In this document: positions 36,289 through 43,321 of the stretch, piece after piece
How the letters are laid out: each line of letters begins with the position of its first letter
Numbering within the stretch: position 1 is the stretch's first letter
Assembly (NCBI RefSeq): GCF_001592305.1
Contig: NZ_BCWR01000004.1
Location: forward strand, 372,001-436,000
DNA from: Hydrogenophaga taeniospiralis CCUG 15921
GTDB taxonomy: Bacteria; Pseudomonadota; Gammaproteobacteria; Burkholderiales; Burkholderiaceae_C
DNA length: 64,000 nucleotides
Reading direction: 5' to 3'
The notes under the pieces: model-generated
Seen by the model: only the letters and a program-made list of their open reading frames with translations
Databases searched by the model: none
Told to the model about the DNA's origin: nothing
Made by a program: the position numbers and the translations under genes

Positions 36289-36702
36289 ATGAAGAAGCTG
36301 ATCACCCTGGGCGCCGCCGCCCTGCTGCTGTCTGGCGCAGCACAGGCCGAAGAGCTGTTCGTCAACATCCACAGCGGCAGCGCCATGGCGCAAGGCGCGG
36401 GCCTGGTGCTCGCCGGTCAGGCGCTGGAGCAGAAAGCCACGGTGCGCGTGCTGCTGTGCGACGCCGCGGGCGACATGGCCGTGGTGGGCAAGGAAGGCCC
36501 CAAGCTCAAGCCGCGCGACATGAGCACACAGCAGATGCTGCAAGGCGTGATCAAGGCCGGTGCCAAGGTGGAGCTGTGTGCGCTGTACCTGCCCAACACC
36601 GGCCTCAAGCCCACCGACCTGATTCCCGGCGTGACCCCGGCCAAGCCGGCCGACGTGGCAGCCCACCTGCTCAAGCCTGGTGTGAACAGCCTGGCCTTCT
36701 GA
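36289..36702 (+). CDS. Periplasmic DsrE-family protein
   Basis: This 137-residue exported protein has a signal peptide ITLGAAALLLSGAAQA. The DsrE/DsrF-type core contains LFVNIHSGSAMAQGAGLVLA, VRVLLCDAAGDMAV and AKVELCALYLPNTGL. The second cysteine is at the position commonly used for sulfur transfer in DsrE relatives. AAGGA precedes the start. It is near an SQR-like flavoprotein, a DUF302 protein and an MBL protein, which suggests a sulfur link. Confidence 0.8.
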   Translation: MKKLITLGAAALLLSGAAQAEELFVNIHSGSAMAQGAGLVLAGQALEQKATVRVLLCDAAGDMAVVGKEGPKLKPRDMSTQQMLQGVIKAGAKVELCALYLPNTGLKPTDLIPGVTPAKPADVAAHLLKPGVNSLAF

Positions 36703-36724
36703 TCGGCTTCGCCCCAGAAAAACG

Positions 36725-36747
36725 GCCCCCTTCGGGGCGCGGTTTTA
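36725..36747 (+). terminator. Probable terminator after the DsrE gene
   Basis: GCCCC - CTTC - GGGGC is followed by GCGGTTTTATT. The stem is short, but with its T-tract it stands 22 nt after the stop codon. The T-run overlaps the stop codon of the small peptide gene on the other strand. Confidence 0.55.
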
Positions 36748-36837
36748 TTCCAGCCGTGTGCGGCTCGGCGGAGGGGCGGCGAGCGCGCACAGGGGCAGCG
36801 CCATGGCCAGCGCCAGGGTGACGAAGGACTTTTTCAT
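36745..36837 (-). CDS. 30-residue exported peptide coupled to the globin gene
   Basis: The ORF begins MKKSFVTLALAMALPLCALA, which is a near-perfect Sec signal peptide, and ends APPPSRTRLE. If cleaved after ALA, only about ten residues would remain. Its ATG overlaps the globin stop (ATGA). It may be a real small secreted peptide, an anchor, or the remnant of a longer gene. No homologue is known to me. Confidence 0.45.
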   Translation of the reverse strand: MKKSFVTLALAMALPLCALAAPPPSRTRLE

Positions 36838-37280
36838 GCGGTCTCGCAATGCTGGCCTTGCGCCTGGCCGTGGCCGCAACCTGCACGGTCCCCGGTGTTG
36901 ACCATGTGGTCGGCCATCTGGGTGAAGGCGTTGAGCAAGCCGGCGCGCAGGTTCTCGTCGGCCACCTGTTCGGTCAGCGTGGTGCGCATGCAGAGCATCC
37001 ACTCGTCGCGCTCGGTGGGGCCGATGGCATAAGGCAGGTGGCGCATGCGCAGGCGCGGGTGGCCTTTCTTTTCGGTGTAGAGCGGTGGGCCGCCGAACCA
37101 GCCGGAGAGAAATTCGAACAGGGCTTGATTGGCGCCGGCCAGGCTCTCGGGGTGGATGCGGCGCGCGGCGTAGGCCTCGGGCAGTTCGTCCATCAGCTCG
37201 TAGAAACGGTCGACGAGGCGGTGCAGGCCTTCGGCGCCGCCCAGGGCGTCGTAGGGTGAGACAGCGGTGGCGGTGGTCAT
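36834..37280 (-). CDS. Truncated haemoglobin, group II (GlbO-type)
   Basis: This 148-residue haem protein shows the trHbII sequence GGPPLYTEKKGHPRLRMRHLPYAIG, containing the proximal His, and YDALGGAEGLHRLVDRFYELM at the N-terminus. The conserved Trp lies in RDEWMLCM. An unusual C-terminal tail, GCGHGQAQGQHCETA, adds Cys and His residues. Group II globins bind O2 tightly and can detoxify NO or peroxide. Start and stop overlap the neighbours by 4 bp on each side, with AGGAAA inside the upstream gene as ribosome site. Confidence 0.92.
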   Translation of the reverse strand: MTTATAVSPYDALGGAEGLHRLVDRFYELMDELPEAYAARRIHPESLAGANQALFEFLSGWFGGPPLYTEKKGHPRLRMRHLPYAIGPTERDEWMLCMRTTLTEQVADENLRAGLLNAFTQMADHMVNTGDRAGCGHGQAQGQHCETA

Positions 37281-38413
37281 CGGTATTTCCTCAGGTAGGA
37301 ACCTTCAAAGAAGCGCTTGGCCCAGTGGAACAGGCGCGAGGACGGCAGGATGATCTGGCGCTGCGCATTGCGGAACACCAGCGTGCCGTGGTCGATGGCA
37401 TCGATGATGCAGAGAAGCTCGACCTTGAAAGTGGCCGATGGGGGCTGCCCACGCAGACCCGCCAGCAGGTTCTCGGCCGCGGCGGCGGCCTGCAGGTCGG
37501 CCATGTGGGCCTGCTTGGGCATCCAGTCAGGCCCAGGAAAACTGCCCGAGTCGCCCACCACGTACACCTGCTGGCTGCCTTTGACACGGCACTGGGCATC
37601 GGCCTGGAGCAGGCCGCCGGGTGATCGGGCCAGCTCGGTCTGGTCGAACCAGGCGTTGCCCGTCATGCCGGGCATGAACAGGATCAGGTCGGCCGGGAAC
37701 TCGCCGCCTTCGGTGACCACGCGGTCGGCCTCGAATCGGACCATCTTGTGGCCCAGATGCGTCAGGATGCCACGGCGCTCCATCTCGGCCAGCAGGTGCG
37801 TCACCGCTTTCGGGCCGAGCCGGTTTCCCGGTTCGGTCGAGGGGTTGAAGAACACGAGATTGAAGTGCTCACGCCGCCCTTCTCGCTTGAGCTGTTCGTC
37901 GACGCCGAAGAGGAATTCGAACATCGGGCCGCCGCGCACGGCGCTGGGTTCGTTGGGGTTGCCGGCGAAGCCGACGGCGATGGTTCCGCCGGTCATGGCA
38001 CGCAGGCGGTCGCGGATCGCTTCCGCCGCCGCGATGCCTTCGCACGGCGTGATGGCGTGCTCGATGCCCGGCAGCTTTTTGATGAAACGCCCACCGCTGG
38101 CGATGACCAGCGCATCGTTCGCCACTTCGCCAGCCGTGGTGTCCACCACCCGACCGCCCTCACGCAGACCGGTGACTTCGCCCATCACGTGGCGCACGTT
38201 CATGCGCCGCAAGAAGTTGTCCAGCGGAACGATCAACTGATCGCGCGTGCGCAGGCCGCAGGGAATCCAGATGATGCCGGGCAGGTAGTGCAGCTCGGCG
38301 CTCGGCGCGATCAGCGTGATCTCGGCCGCGCGGTCTCGCCGGCGGATTTCTCGCACGGTGGACAAGGCCCCGAAACCAGCGCCGATGACGGTGATGCGGG
38401 CCGGCCCGCTCAC
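37277..38413 (-). CDS. FAD-dependent oxidoreductase, sulfide:quinone oxidoreductase-like
   Basis: This 378-residue protein starts at GTG within an ATG/GTG coupling element. The N-terminal FAD site is ITVIGAGFGALSTVREI. A second fold lies near IAVGFAGNP and VYVVGDSGSF is the flavin-contacting motif. Cysteines in IPCGLRTR, TPCEGI and ELLCIID could match the redox cysteines of SQR, but this was not checked by alignment. The C-terminal basic, aromatic helix (HWAKRFFEGSYLRKYR) suggests membrane surface binding. NADH dehydrogenase II or flavocytochrome-c subunits are alternatives. Confidence 0.75.
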   Translation of the reverse strand: MSGPARITVIGAGFGALSTVREIRRRDRAAEITLIAPSAELHYLPGIIWIPCGLRTRDQLIVPLDNFLRRMNVRHVMGEVTGLREGGRVVDTTAGEVANDALVIASGGRFIKKLPGIEHAITPCEGIAAAEAIRDRLRAMTGGTIAVGFAGNPNEPSAVRGGPMFEFLFGVDEQLKREGRREHFNLVFFNPSTEPGNRLGPKAVTHLLAEMERRGILTHLGHKMVRFEADRVVTEGGEFPADLILFMPGMTGNAWFDQTELARSPGGLLQADAQCRVKGSQQVYVVGDSGSFPGPDWMPKQAHMADLQAAAAAENLLAGLRGQPPSATFKVELLCIIDAIDHGTLVFRNAQRQIILPSSRLFHWAKRFFEGSYLRKYR

Positions 38414-38478
38414 TGGACTACCCTCCGTGCTGCGCACTGCGGGGCTGAGCGCTTTCGGAACGGCCGGGCGGCGCTCAT
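38410..38478 (-). CDS. Coupling mini-ORF (22 residues), copy 2
   Basis: This element has the same design as the one at 24173-24238. The ATG overlaps the DUF302 stop (ATGA), the TGA overlaps the GTG start of the flavoprotein gene, and an internal GGAGG is 8 nt before that GTG. The peptide begins MSAARPFRKRSAPQC and ends AARRVVQ; about two-thirds of residues match copy 1. Confidence 0.55.
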   Translation of the reverse strand: MSAARPFRKRSAPQCAARRVVQ

Positions 38479-38885
38479 GCCACCACCGCCTGGCCCAGCC
38501 GATCCACCACCCGGCGCAAGGCCGCACTCGCGCGCTCGCAGGCCTCATGCACCTGCGGGTTCTGGCTCTGCGCGGCGATCACCAACGGGTCCTGCAGCGC
38601 GATGCGGGTGCGACCGGCGACGGCTTCGGCCACCGAGGCACCGCAGGGCAGCAGCGCGCCGATGTCGGGTTCGGCCGCCATCAGAGCGTGTGCGATGCCG
38701 GGTGAGCAGATGCCCAGCAGGCGCTGGGGGTGGCTGTCCAGGCCGAGTCTGTTCTTGAGCGTGGCTTGCACGTCCACCTCACTGACGATACCCATCTGTT
38801 CGCGGACCAGCGCCGTGCGCAGGGTCTCCGTGGCAGCGGCGATGGACTGGTCGATTTCAACGATGAAGGCGTAATGGGGATTCAT
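38475..38885 (-). CDS. DUF302-domain protein
   Basis: This 136-residue protein matches the DUF302 pattern: a ferredoxin-like fold with GIVSEVDVQATLKNRLGL, LLGICSPGIAHALMAAEPD, and ALLPCGASVAEAV containing the conserved Cys. DUF302 proteins are frequent near sulfur-oxidation and SQR genes, but their activity is unknown. It is coupled to the mini-ORF and flavoprotein gene, and follows the MBL gene by 16 bp. Confidence 0.88.
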   Translation of the reverse strand: MNPHYAFIVEIDQSIAAATETLRTALVREQMGIVSEVDVQATLKNRLGLDSHPQRLLGICSPGIAHALMAAEPDIGALLPCGASVAEAVAGRTRIALQDPLVIAAQSQNPQVHEACERASAALRRVVDRLGQAVVA

Positions 38886-38901
38886 GGTGGGCAGGAGGGG
38901 G

Positions 38902-39555
38902 TCAGGGATTGAACAACTTGACCGGCCGGTGACGGACGGCCGGGGAACCCAGCGCCGCCACGCGGGCCAGATATTCGTCGCGGGTGAGCCCCGCGAAGAA
39001 CGGGTGCCAGCGCCGCTGCTCCAGCACGGTGCTCACGGCGCGCGCGCGTTTCTCGTGGCCGGCAAACAGCAGGGTTTCGTCGGGCAGGGTGAAGACGCGC
39101 TGGGTCACGCTGTCCCAGAGTGCCGCCGGATCGGCCGGCCGGGGTTGCCGCGGGCAGGCATCGACCGCGAGCAGGCCGCCGCAAAACACGCGGTCGCGCC
39201 AGACGAAGCTCAGGCAGTCGACGGTGTGGCCGGGCGTGGCCAGCACGCGCACGAACTCGTGGCCGAAGGGCAGCAGGGCCCCCTCGGCGGGCTGGAACAC
39301 GCCGTCGCGCGCCTCGCCCTGCACCACCGGCGCACCCAGCCGGGCCAGGCTCGAAAACTCCGGCGCCTGCAGGTGGTCGTGCTGGTGGGTGCGCAGCACC
39401 CAGCGCAGGCGCAGATCGCGCTCGTTCAGCAGGGCCTGCAGCACCGGCAGGTCGCGGCTGTGCGGATCGACCACCACGGCCTCGCGCGCGCCGGTGTCGG
39501 CCAGCAGATAGCTCAGATCGCCGCCGCGCTCGTCGTGCAGTATTCGGAACAGCAT
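38902..39555 (-). CDS. Metallo-beta-lactamase-fold hydrolase (persulfide dioxygenase/glyoxalase II-like)
   Basis: This 217-residue protein has the overall pattern of the ETHE1-glyoxalase II group: RTHQHDHLQAPEF, LATPGHTVDCLSF, LLAVDACP and LLFAGHEKRA. The metal motif is HxHDH rather than the usual HxHxDH, one residue shorter, so metal coordination may differ. The context (SQR-like, DUF302, DsrE) favours persulfide oxidation, which is an inference. The start MLFRILHDERGGDLSYLL is at the usual place. Confidence 0.75.
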   Translation of the reverse strand: MLFRILHDERGGDLSYLLADTGAREAVVVDPHSRDLPVLQALLNERDLRLRWVLRTHQHDHLQAPEFSSLARLGAPVVQGEARDGVFQPAEGALLPFGHEFVRVLATPGHTVDCLSFVWRDRVFCGGLLAVDACPRQPRPADPAALWDSVTQRVFTLPDETLLFAGHEKRARAVSTVLEQRRWHPFFAGLTRDEYLARVAALGSPAVRHRPVKLFNP

Positions 39556-39621
39556 GTCAGTTTTCCACAGCGCCGGAGCGCCACCCGCGGCGCATGTCAC
39601 AACGCCACCCAGAGGCACCGC

Positions 39622-39689
39622 CGAGCCGGCTTTGCCGGACGGCCAGTGCCGCCCCCCTTGAGGGGGGTGACGCGAAGCGGCGCGGGGGA
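39622..39689. repeat. REP-like palindromic intergenic element, copy 2
   Basis: GAGCCGGCTTTGCCGG, GCCGCCCCCCTTGAGGGGGG and TGACGCGAAGCGGCGCGGGG occur in the same order as in the 17.0-kb copy. It separates ybgE from the MBL gene. Confidence 0.65.
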
Positions 39690-39698
39690 TGTTTCATC

Positions 39699-40013
39699 CT
39701 AGACACCCGAGCGCAACCAGGCCGCGAGCAGCAGGCCGGCGGCGCAGGCCCAGCCCGAGAACAGCCAACGCCAACCGAACCAGCGCGGCACGAAGCCCAC
39801 GCCACGCACCAGCCCGGCGCTCATGGCCCAGAACAGGGCCATGGCCAGGCCGTGGTCGGCCTGGCCGCTGGCGTTGGCGAACAGCAGCGGGTAGACGCTG
39901 CCCACCAGCATGATGGCCAGCGCCGCCAGCAGGCTGGGCACATGCACGCGGCTGGCCACCGGGGCCGCAGGCAGACCACCCGAGGCTGGTGCTGGTGCGG
40001 GCGCAGGGGTCAC
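39699..40013 (-). CDS. ybgE: cyd operon protein YbgE
   Basis: This 104-residue membrane protein starts at GTG overlapping the cydX stop (GTGA). Three hydrophobic segments are present. The motif FWAMSAGLVRGVGFVPRWFG followed by WRWLFSG matches the YbgE family, small proteins encoded after cydX in many proteobacteria. The role in cytochrome bd assembly or function is not established. It is separated from cydAB by the octaheme module. Confidence 0.85.
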   Translation of the reverse strand: MTPAPAPAPASGGLPAAPVASRVHVPSLLAALAIMLVGSVYPLLFANASGQADHGLAMALFWAMSAGLVRGVGFVPRWFGWRWLFSGWACAAGLLLAAWLRSGV

Positions 40014-40126
40014 TCGGGTGTCCCGCGCGCCAGGGCGCGGGCCTCTTCGTGTTCGCCCCACATGGCGTTGAGAATGGCCAGCAGGACCGCGAAGCCGACC
40101 CCGAGCATCCAGGCGAAGTACCACAT
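40010..40126 (-). CDS. cydX: Cytochrome bd oxidase small subunit CydX
   Basis: This 38-residue single-helix peptide begins MWYFAWMLGVGFAVLLAILN and continues AMWGEHEEARALARGTPE. The MWYFAW start and the AMW.E sequence after the helix are diagnostic for CydX/CbdX, which stabilises the haems of cytochrome bd. It normally follows cydB directly; here the Rieske gene lies immediately upstream and cydB is 3.2 kb away. Confidence 0.93.
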   Translation of the reverse strand: MWYFAWMLGVGFAVLLAILNAMWGEHEEARALARGTPE

Positions 40127-40153
40127 GTGTTTCTCCAGTCAAAAAGGTGAAGT

Positions 40154-40774
40154 TCAGGCCGCTCCGCTGTCGTCTTCACCGATCAGCAGGCGACCGTCGG
40201 CCAGGTATTTGTGCGGCGGCACGACCAGGTTGGTGGGTGCGGGCTTGTTCCTGAACACGCGGCCCGCGAAATCAAAGGTGGAGCCGTGGCAGGGACAGAA
40301 GAAACCGCCCTTCCAGTCGGCCGGCACGCTGGGATTGGCCGTGCCCTTGGGCAGGGTCACGGGCGAACAGCCCAGGTGCGTGCAGATGCCCACCGTCACG
40401 AACAGCTCGGGCTGGATGGAGCGGTGGGTATTGGTGGCGTAGCCGGGCTGCTGCGGCTTCTCCGACGCCGGGTCGGCCAGGTCGCTCATGCCCTCCAGGC
40501 TGGCGAGCATCTCGGGCGTGCGCCGCATCACCCACACCGGCTGGCCGCGCCATTCCACGGTTCTCAGTTCCCCGGGCGCGACCGTCGCCGGGTCCATGCT
40601 CACGGCCGCGCCCTGCGCCTTGGCCCGTTCGCTGGGCGCGAAGCTGGACACGAAGGGCACCGCCACGGCGGCGGTGGCCGCCACGCCCATGGCGCTGGTG
40701 GCCAGCAGCCAGGTGCGGCGCTCGGGGTCCATGCCGGGCTGGGGTGGCAGGGGATATGCAGCGGCGTGTGACAT
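40154..40774 (-). CDS. Rieske [2Fe-2S] protein (PetA-like)
   Basis: This 206-residue protein has an N-terminal membrane anchor or Tat-like segment beginning ERRTWLLATSAMGVAATAAV. The cluster motifs are GICTHLGCSP and FFCPCHGSTFDFAG. It resembles the Rieske subunit of the bc1 complex, yet no cytochrome c1 gene is adjacent and the companion cytochrome b is of a different type. It is probably an electron-transfer subunit of the octaheme module. Downstream, cydX follows after 27 bp. Confidence 0.9.
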   Translation of the reverse strand: MSHAAAYPLPPQPGMDPERRTWLLATSAMGVAATAAVAVPFVSSFAPSERAKAQGAAVSMDPATVAPGELRTVEWRGQPVWVMRRTPEMLASLEGMSDLADPASEKPQQPGYATNTHRSIQPELFVTVGICTHLGCSPVTLPKGTANPSVPADWKGGFFCPCHGSTFDFAGRVFRNKPAPTNLVVPPHKYLADGRLLIGEDDSGAA

Positions 40775-40784
40775 GGTGAACTCC

Positions 40785-41471
40785 TCAGCCTTGCGGCGTG
40801 GCGGACGGGGTGTCCGCGGAATGGGTGTCGTCGTCGTGCAGTTCTTCCCAGCCGGTCACCATGGACTTGATGTGCGCGGTCGGTGTGTGGCCGGTGGTGG
40901 TCAGGTAGACGTGCACGATGAAGAAGCTGAGCATCAGGAAAGCCCCCGCCGTGTGCGCCCAGGCCACCCACGCCAGCGTGAGCCACTGGTCAATGCCGAG
41001 CGAGGGCCAGAAGGCGCGGAACAGGTAGAGCAGGCCCGAGCCCCAGATCAGCGGCGAGATCATGGCCAGCAGACCCAGGTAGGCCAGGCGCTGCAGCGGG
41101 TTGTGCTTCTTCTGCACCGTCTTGTGGAACGGATTCGGCTCGCCTCGGAACATGCCCCAGCTGTAGTAGGTCGCCATCGCCATCACCCGCTTGTGCGTTG
41201 GCAGGTACTGGCGCCATTCGCCGGTGGTGAACTGCCAGAAGATGGTGAAGGCCCAGAGGATGAGCAGCAGCCAGGCCGCCAGCGTGTGCAGGCGCACCGC
41301 CGGCTCGAAGCCCAGCAGCGCATAGCTGCCGTGCACCTCGAAGCCGCTGATGAGCATGGTGATGATCAGCAGCGCCTGCGACCAGTGCCAGAAGCGCTCG
41401 TAGCGTTTGTAGATGTAGATGCGGGCCGGCGCGGTGTCACCGGCGGGCTGGGCGATGGTTGCGTGTTCCAT
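40785..41471 (-). CDS. Di-haem cytochrome b (b561/hydrogenase-type b family)
   Basis: This 228-residue membrane protein has four or five helices and histidines spaced as in NapC-independent b-type cytochromes: YERFWHWSQALL, FEVHGSYALLG, RLHTLAAWLLL and AHTAGAFLMLSFFIVHVYL. It resembles Ni/Fe-hydrogenase and formate dehydrogenase b subunits that oxidise or reduce quinone. It lies between the octaheme and Rieske genes with 1-bp and 10-bp gaps, indicating one functional unit. Confidence 0.88.
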   Translation of the reverse strand: MEHATIAQPAGDTAPARIYIYKRYERFWHWSQALLIITMLISGFEVHGSYALLGFEPAVRLHTLAAWLLLILWAFTIFWQFTTGEWRQYLPTHKRVMAMATYYSWGMFRGEPNPFHKTVQKKHNPLQRLAYLGLLAMISPLIWGSGLLYLFRAFWPSLGIDQWLTLAWVAWAHTAGAFLMLSFFIVHVYLTTTGHTPTAHIKSMVTGWEELHDDDTHSADTPSATPQG

Positions 41472-41472
41472 G

Positions 41473-43188
41473 TCAGTGGCCTCCGGTGGTTGAACGACGA
41501 CGGGTGACGATGCGAGCGATGGAGTGCACGAGCACACCACCCAGAGCGCCCACCACGGCGAGCCAGCCCAGGCGGTCGATCCAGGGCTGGCTGTCGCGCG
41601 CTGGCAGGTAGACGCCGGGCAGGCTGCCCAGGCGGCTCTTGGTTGCGCCGGTGTGGCAGGAGGCGCAGGCCACCGCGTTCTTGGAAGGCGCGACCATGTG
41701 GGTGATGGGCCAGCGCATCTCGGTCTTCACGAAGCCGTGTTGCCCGCTGTAGGGCTGGCCGGTGGCGGTGGCGCCGGTCTGCAAGGCCTTGTTCCAGTCG
41801 AAGTTGAACCAGAACGCGGTGTCGTCGGGCACGGCGGTGTGCGGCACCAGCAGCTGCAGGTGCACCTTGTCGTAGGGCTGTTGGCCCTGGAAGCGTTTGA
41901 CCGGCCAGATGCGCGCCTTCGGATCGTCGGGGCTGCCCATGAAGCTGTTGATCTTGACCACCTGGGTCGGGTCGATCTTCATGTCCTGCGTGGTGTAGTT
42001 CACTGTGCCGTTGAACCACAGGTACTCGGGCACCACGTTCTCGGCGAGCTTGAAGTCGCCCTTCTTGCTGTCGTAGATCACGTGGCCGTGTTCGTCCTTC
42101 TTCTGGATCGGCTTGCCTTCGGGCGTGAGCCGGCCGGCAGTGGACCAGTCCCACGACATCTTGGTGGCCACACCGCCACGCGCGAACTCGGGGATGTGGC
42201 AGCTCTGGCAGGCCAGCTTGTTGGTGTGGTTGTTGAGCAGCTCCACGCTCAGCGAAGGCTGCTTGTGCGGCTTGTCGCCGTGGCAGCTCTGGCAGGTGGC
42301 GGCGTTGCGCCCGGCGTGCACCGTGTCGCCGCGCAGCATCGGGCCGTGCGGGTCGGAGGCGGTCATGCTGATGCGGCTGCCAGCGATCTGGTGGCCGTCC
42401 GACTGGTGGCAGGTGGCACAGGTGAAGCCCGCGCCACCACCGGCCTTGCTCGCCAGGTGCACGTCCAGTTCCTTGCTGGCCTTGTTGAGCGAGGAATCGA
42501 GGTCGCCGTGTTTCACGCCGTCGCCACCACCACCGTTGTAGTGGCAGGTGCCGCAGTTGGCCGTGCGGGTCTTGCCCACGTGCTGGGCCACCATGGCGAG
42601 GTCCACCGGGTCGATGAACTTGCCCGAGCCGGGCGGCAGCTCGGTGCGCTCGGTGGGCACCTCGCCGGCCATGCCCGGTGGCTTCTTGTAGCCGCCGCTG
42701 TTGTGGCAGGCCAGGCAATCCACCTTGCTCTCGTTGTGGAAGTCGAAGGTCTTGTCCTTCCAGCCATAGCCGATGTGGCAGGCCTGGCAGAAGGCTTCGT
42801 TGGAACGGTCGCCGATGCAGAAGCTGTTGAGCATGGTCTTCTTGCCCAGCTTCTGCCCGGTGTCGGGGTTGGTGTACTCCCAGGTCCAGTGGCGCGTGCC
42901 CATGACCTGCTTGCCGGCTTCGGTGTGGCAGCTCAGGCAGACCTTGGTGACTTCGGAGCCGCTGGCGAACGGGCCCTGCAGCTCCTTGAACTTGCTGTGG
43001 TCGGCGGTGGATTTCGACGACATGGGCGCCGCGGCCAGTGCCTGAGCGGCGCTGAGCTCGGGCGCTGGGACGGCGGCCGTGGCGCCGGCCAGGGGCGCGG
43101 CCAGCGCGAACGCCAGCCCCGCGGCCAGCGCCCGCCAGGGGCTGCGGCGCTGTCGTGGTGGCGGGTACAGATGCCTGTGTTGATTCAT
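41473..43188 (-). CDS. Octaheme c-type cytochrome, tetrathionate reductase (OTR) family
   Basis: This 571-residue exported cytochrome contains exactly eight CxxCH motifs: CLSCH, CQACH, CLACH, CGTCH, CATCH, CQSCH, CQSCH and CASCH. An N-terminal signal segment (LAAGLAFALAAPLAGATA) and a C-terminal anchor (WLAVVGALGGVLVHSIARIV) indicate a membrane-bound periplasmic enzyme. The studied Shewanella OTR reduces tetrathionate, nitrite and hydroxylamine in vitro; the native substrate is uncertain. AGGAGA precedes the start. It sits between cydB and the cytochrome b gene. Confidence 0.9.
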   Translation of the reverse strand: MNQHRHLYPPPRQRRSPWRALAAGLAFALAAPLAGATAAVPAPELSAAQALAAAPMSSKSTADHSKFKELQGPFASGSEVTKVCLSCHTEAGKQVMGTRHWTWEYTNPDTGQKLGKKTMLNSFCIGDRSNEAFCQACHIGYGWKDKTFDFHNESKVDCLACHNSGGYKKPPGMAGEVPTERTELPPGSGKFIDPVDLAMVAQHVGKTRTANCGTCHYNGGGGDGVKHGDLDSSLNKASKELDVHLASKAGGGAGFTCATCHQSDGHQIAGSRISMTASDPHGPMLRGDTVHAGRNAATCQSCHGDKPHKQPSLSVELLNNHTNKLACQSCHIPEFARGGVATKMSWDWSTAGRLTPEGKPIQKKDEHGHVIYDSKKGDFKLAENVVPEYLWFNGTVNYTTQDMKIDPTQVVKINSFMGSPDDPKARIWPVKRFQGQQPYDKVHLQLLVPHTAVPDDTAFWFNFDWNKALQTGATATGQPYSGQHGFVKTEMRWPITHMVAPSKNAVACASCHTGATKSRLGSLPGVYLPARDSQPWIDRLGWLAVVGALGGVLVHSIARIVTRRRSTTGGH

Positions 43189-43262
43189 GTTTTGTCTCCT
43201 GCTCGTGGGGTGGATGGAATCGAACGGAAGGTGCATCTCACCGCAGCGGATGCAGCCCGTCC

Positions 43263-43276
43263 TTGCGTTCGATCAA
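43263..43276 (-). promoter_or_regulatory. Weak FNR/ANR-like half-palindrome between cydB and the octaheme gene
   Basis: On the minus strand TTGAT-CGAA-CGCAA matches the FNR consensus TTGAT-N4-ATCAA fully on one side and 3 of 5 on the other. It lies in the 133-bp gap, the largest gap of this operon, so a secondary promoter here is possible. Confidence 0.25.
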
Positions 43277-43321
43277 TACCGCCATGGGTATTTGAATCCC
43301 TCTTGTTTTGGCTCAAAAGGC

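Noticed and set aside
43235..43281. 14-codon ORF between cydB and the octaheme gene (MAVLIERKDGLHPLR)
   Set aside because: There is no ribosome site, no coupling and no recognisable peptide; a short frame of this size is expected by chance.
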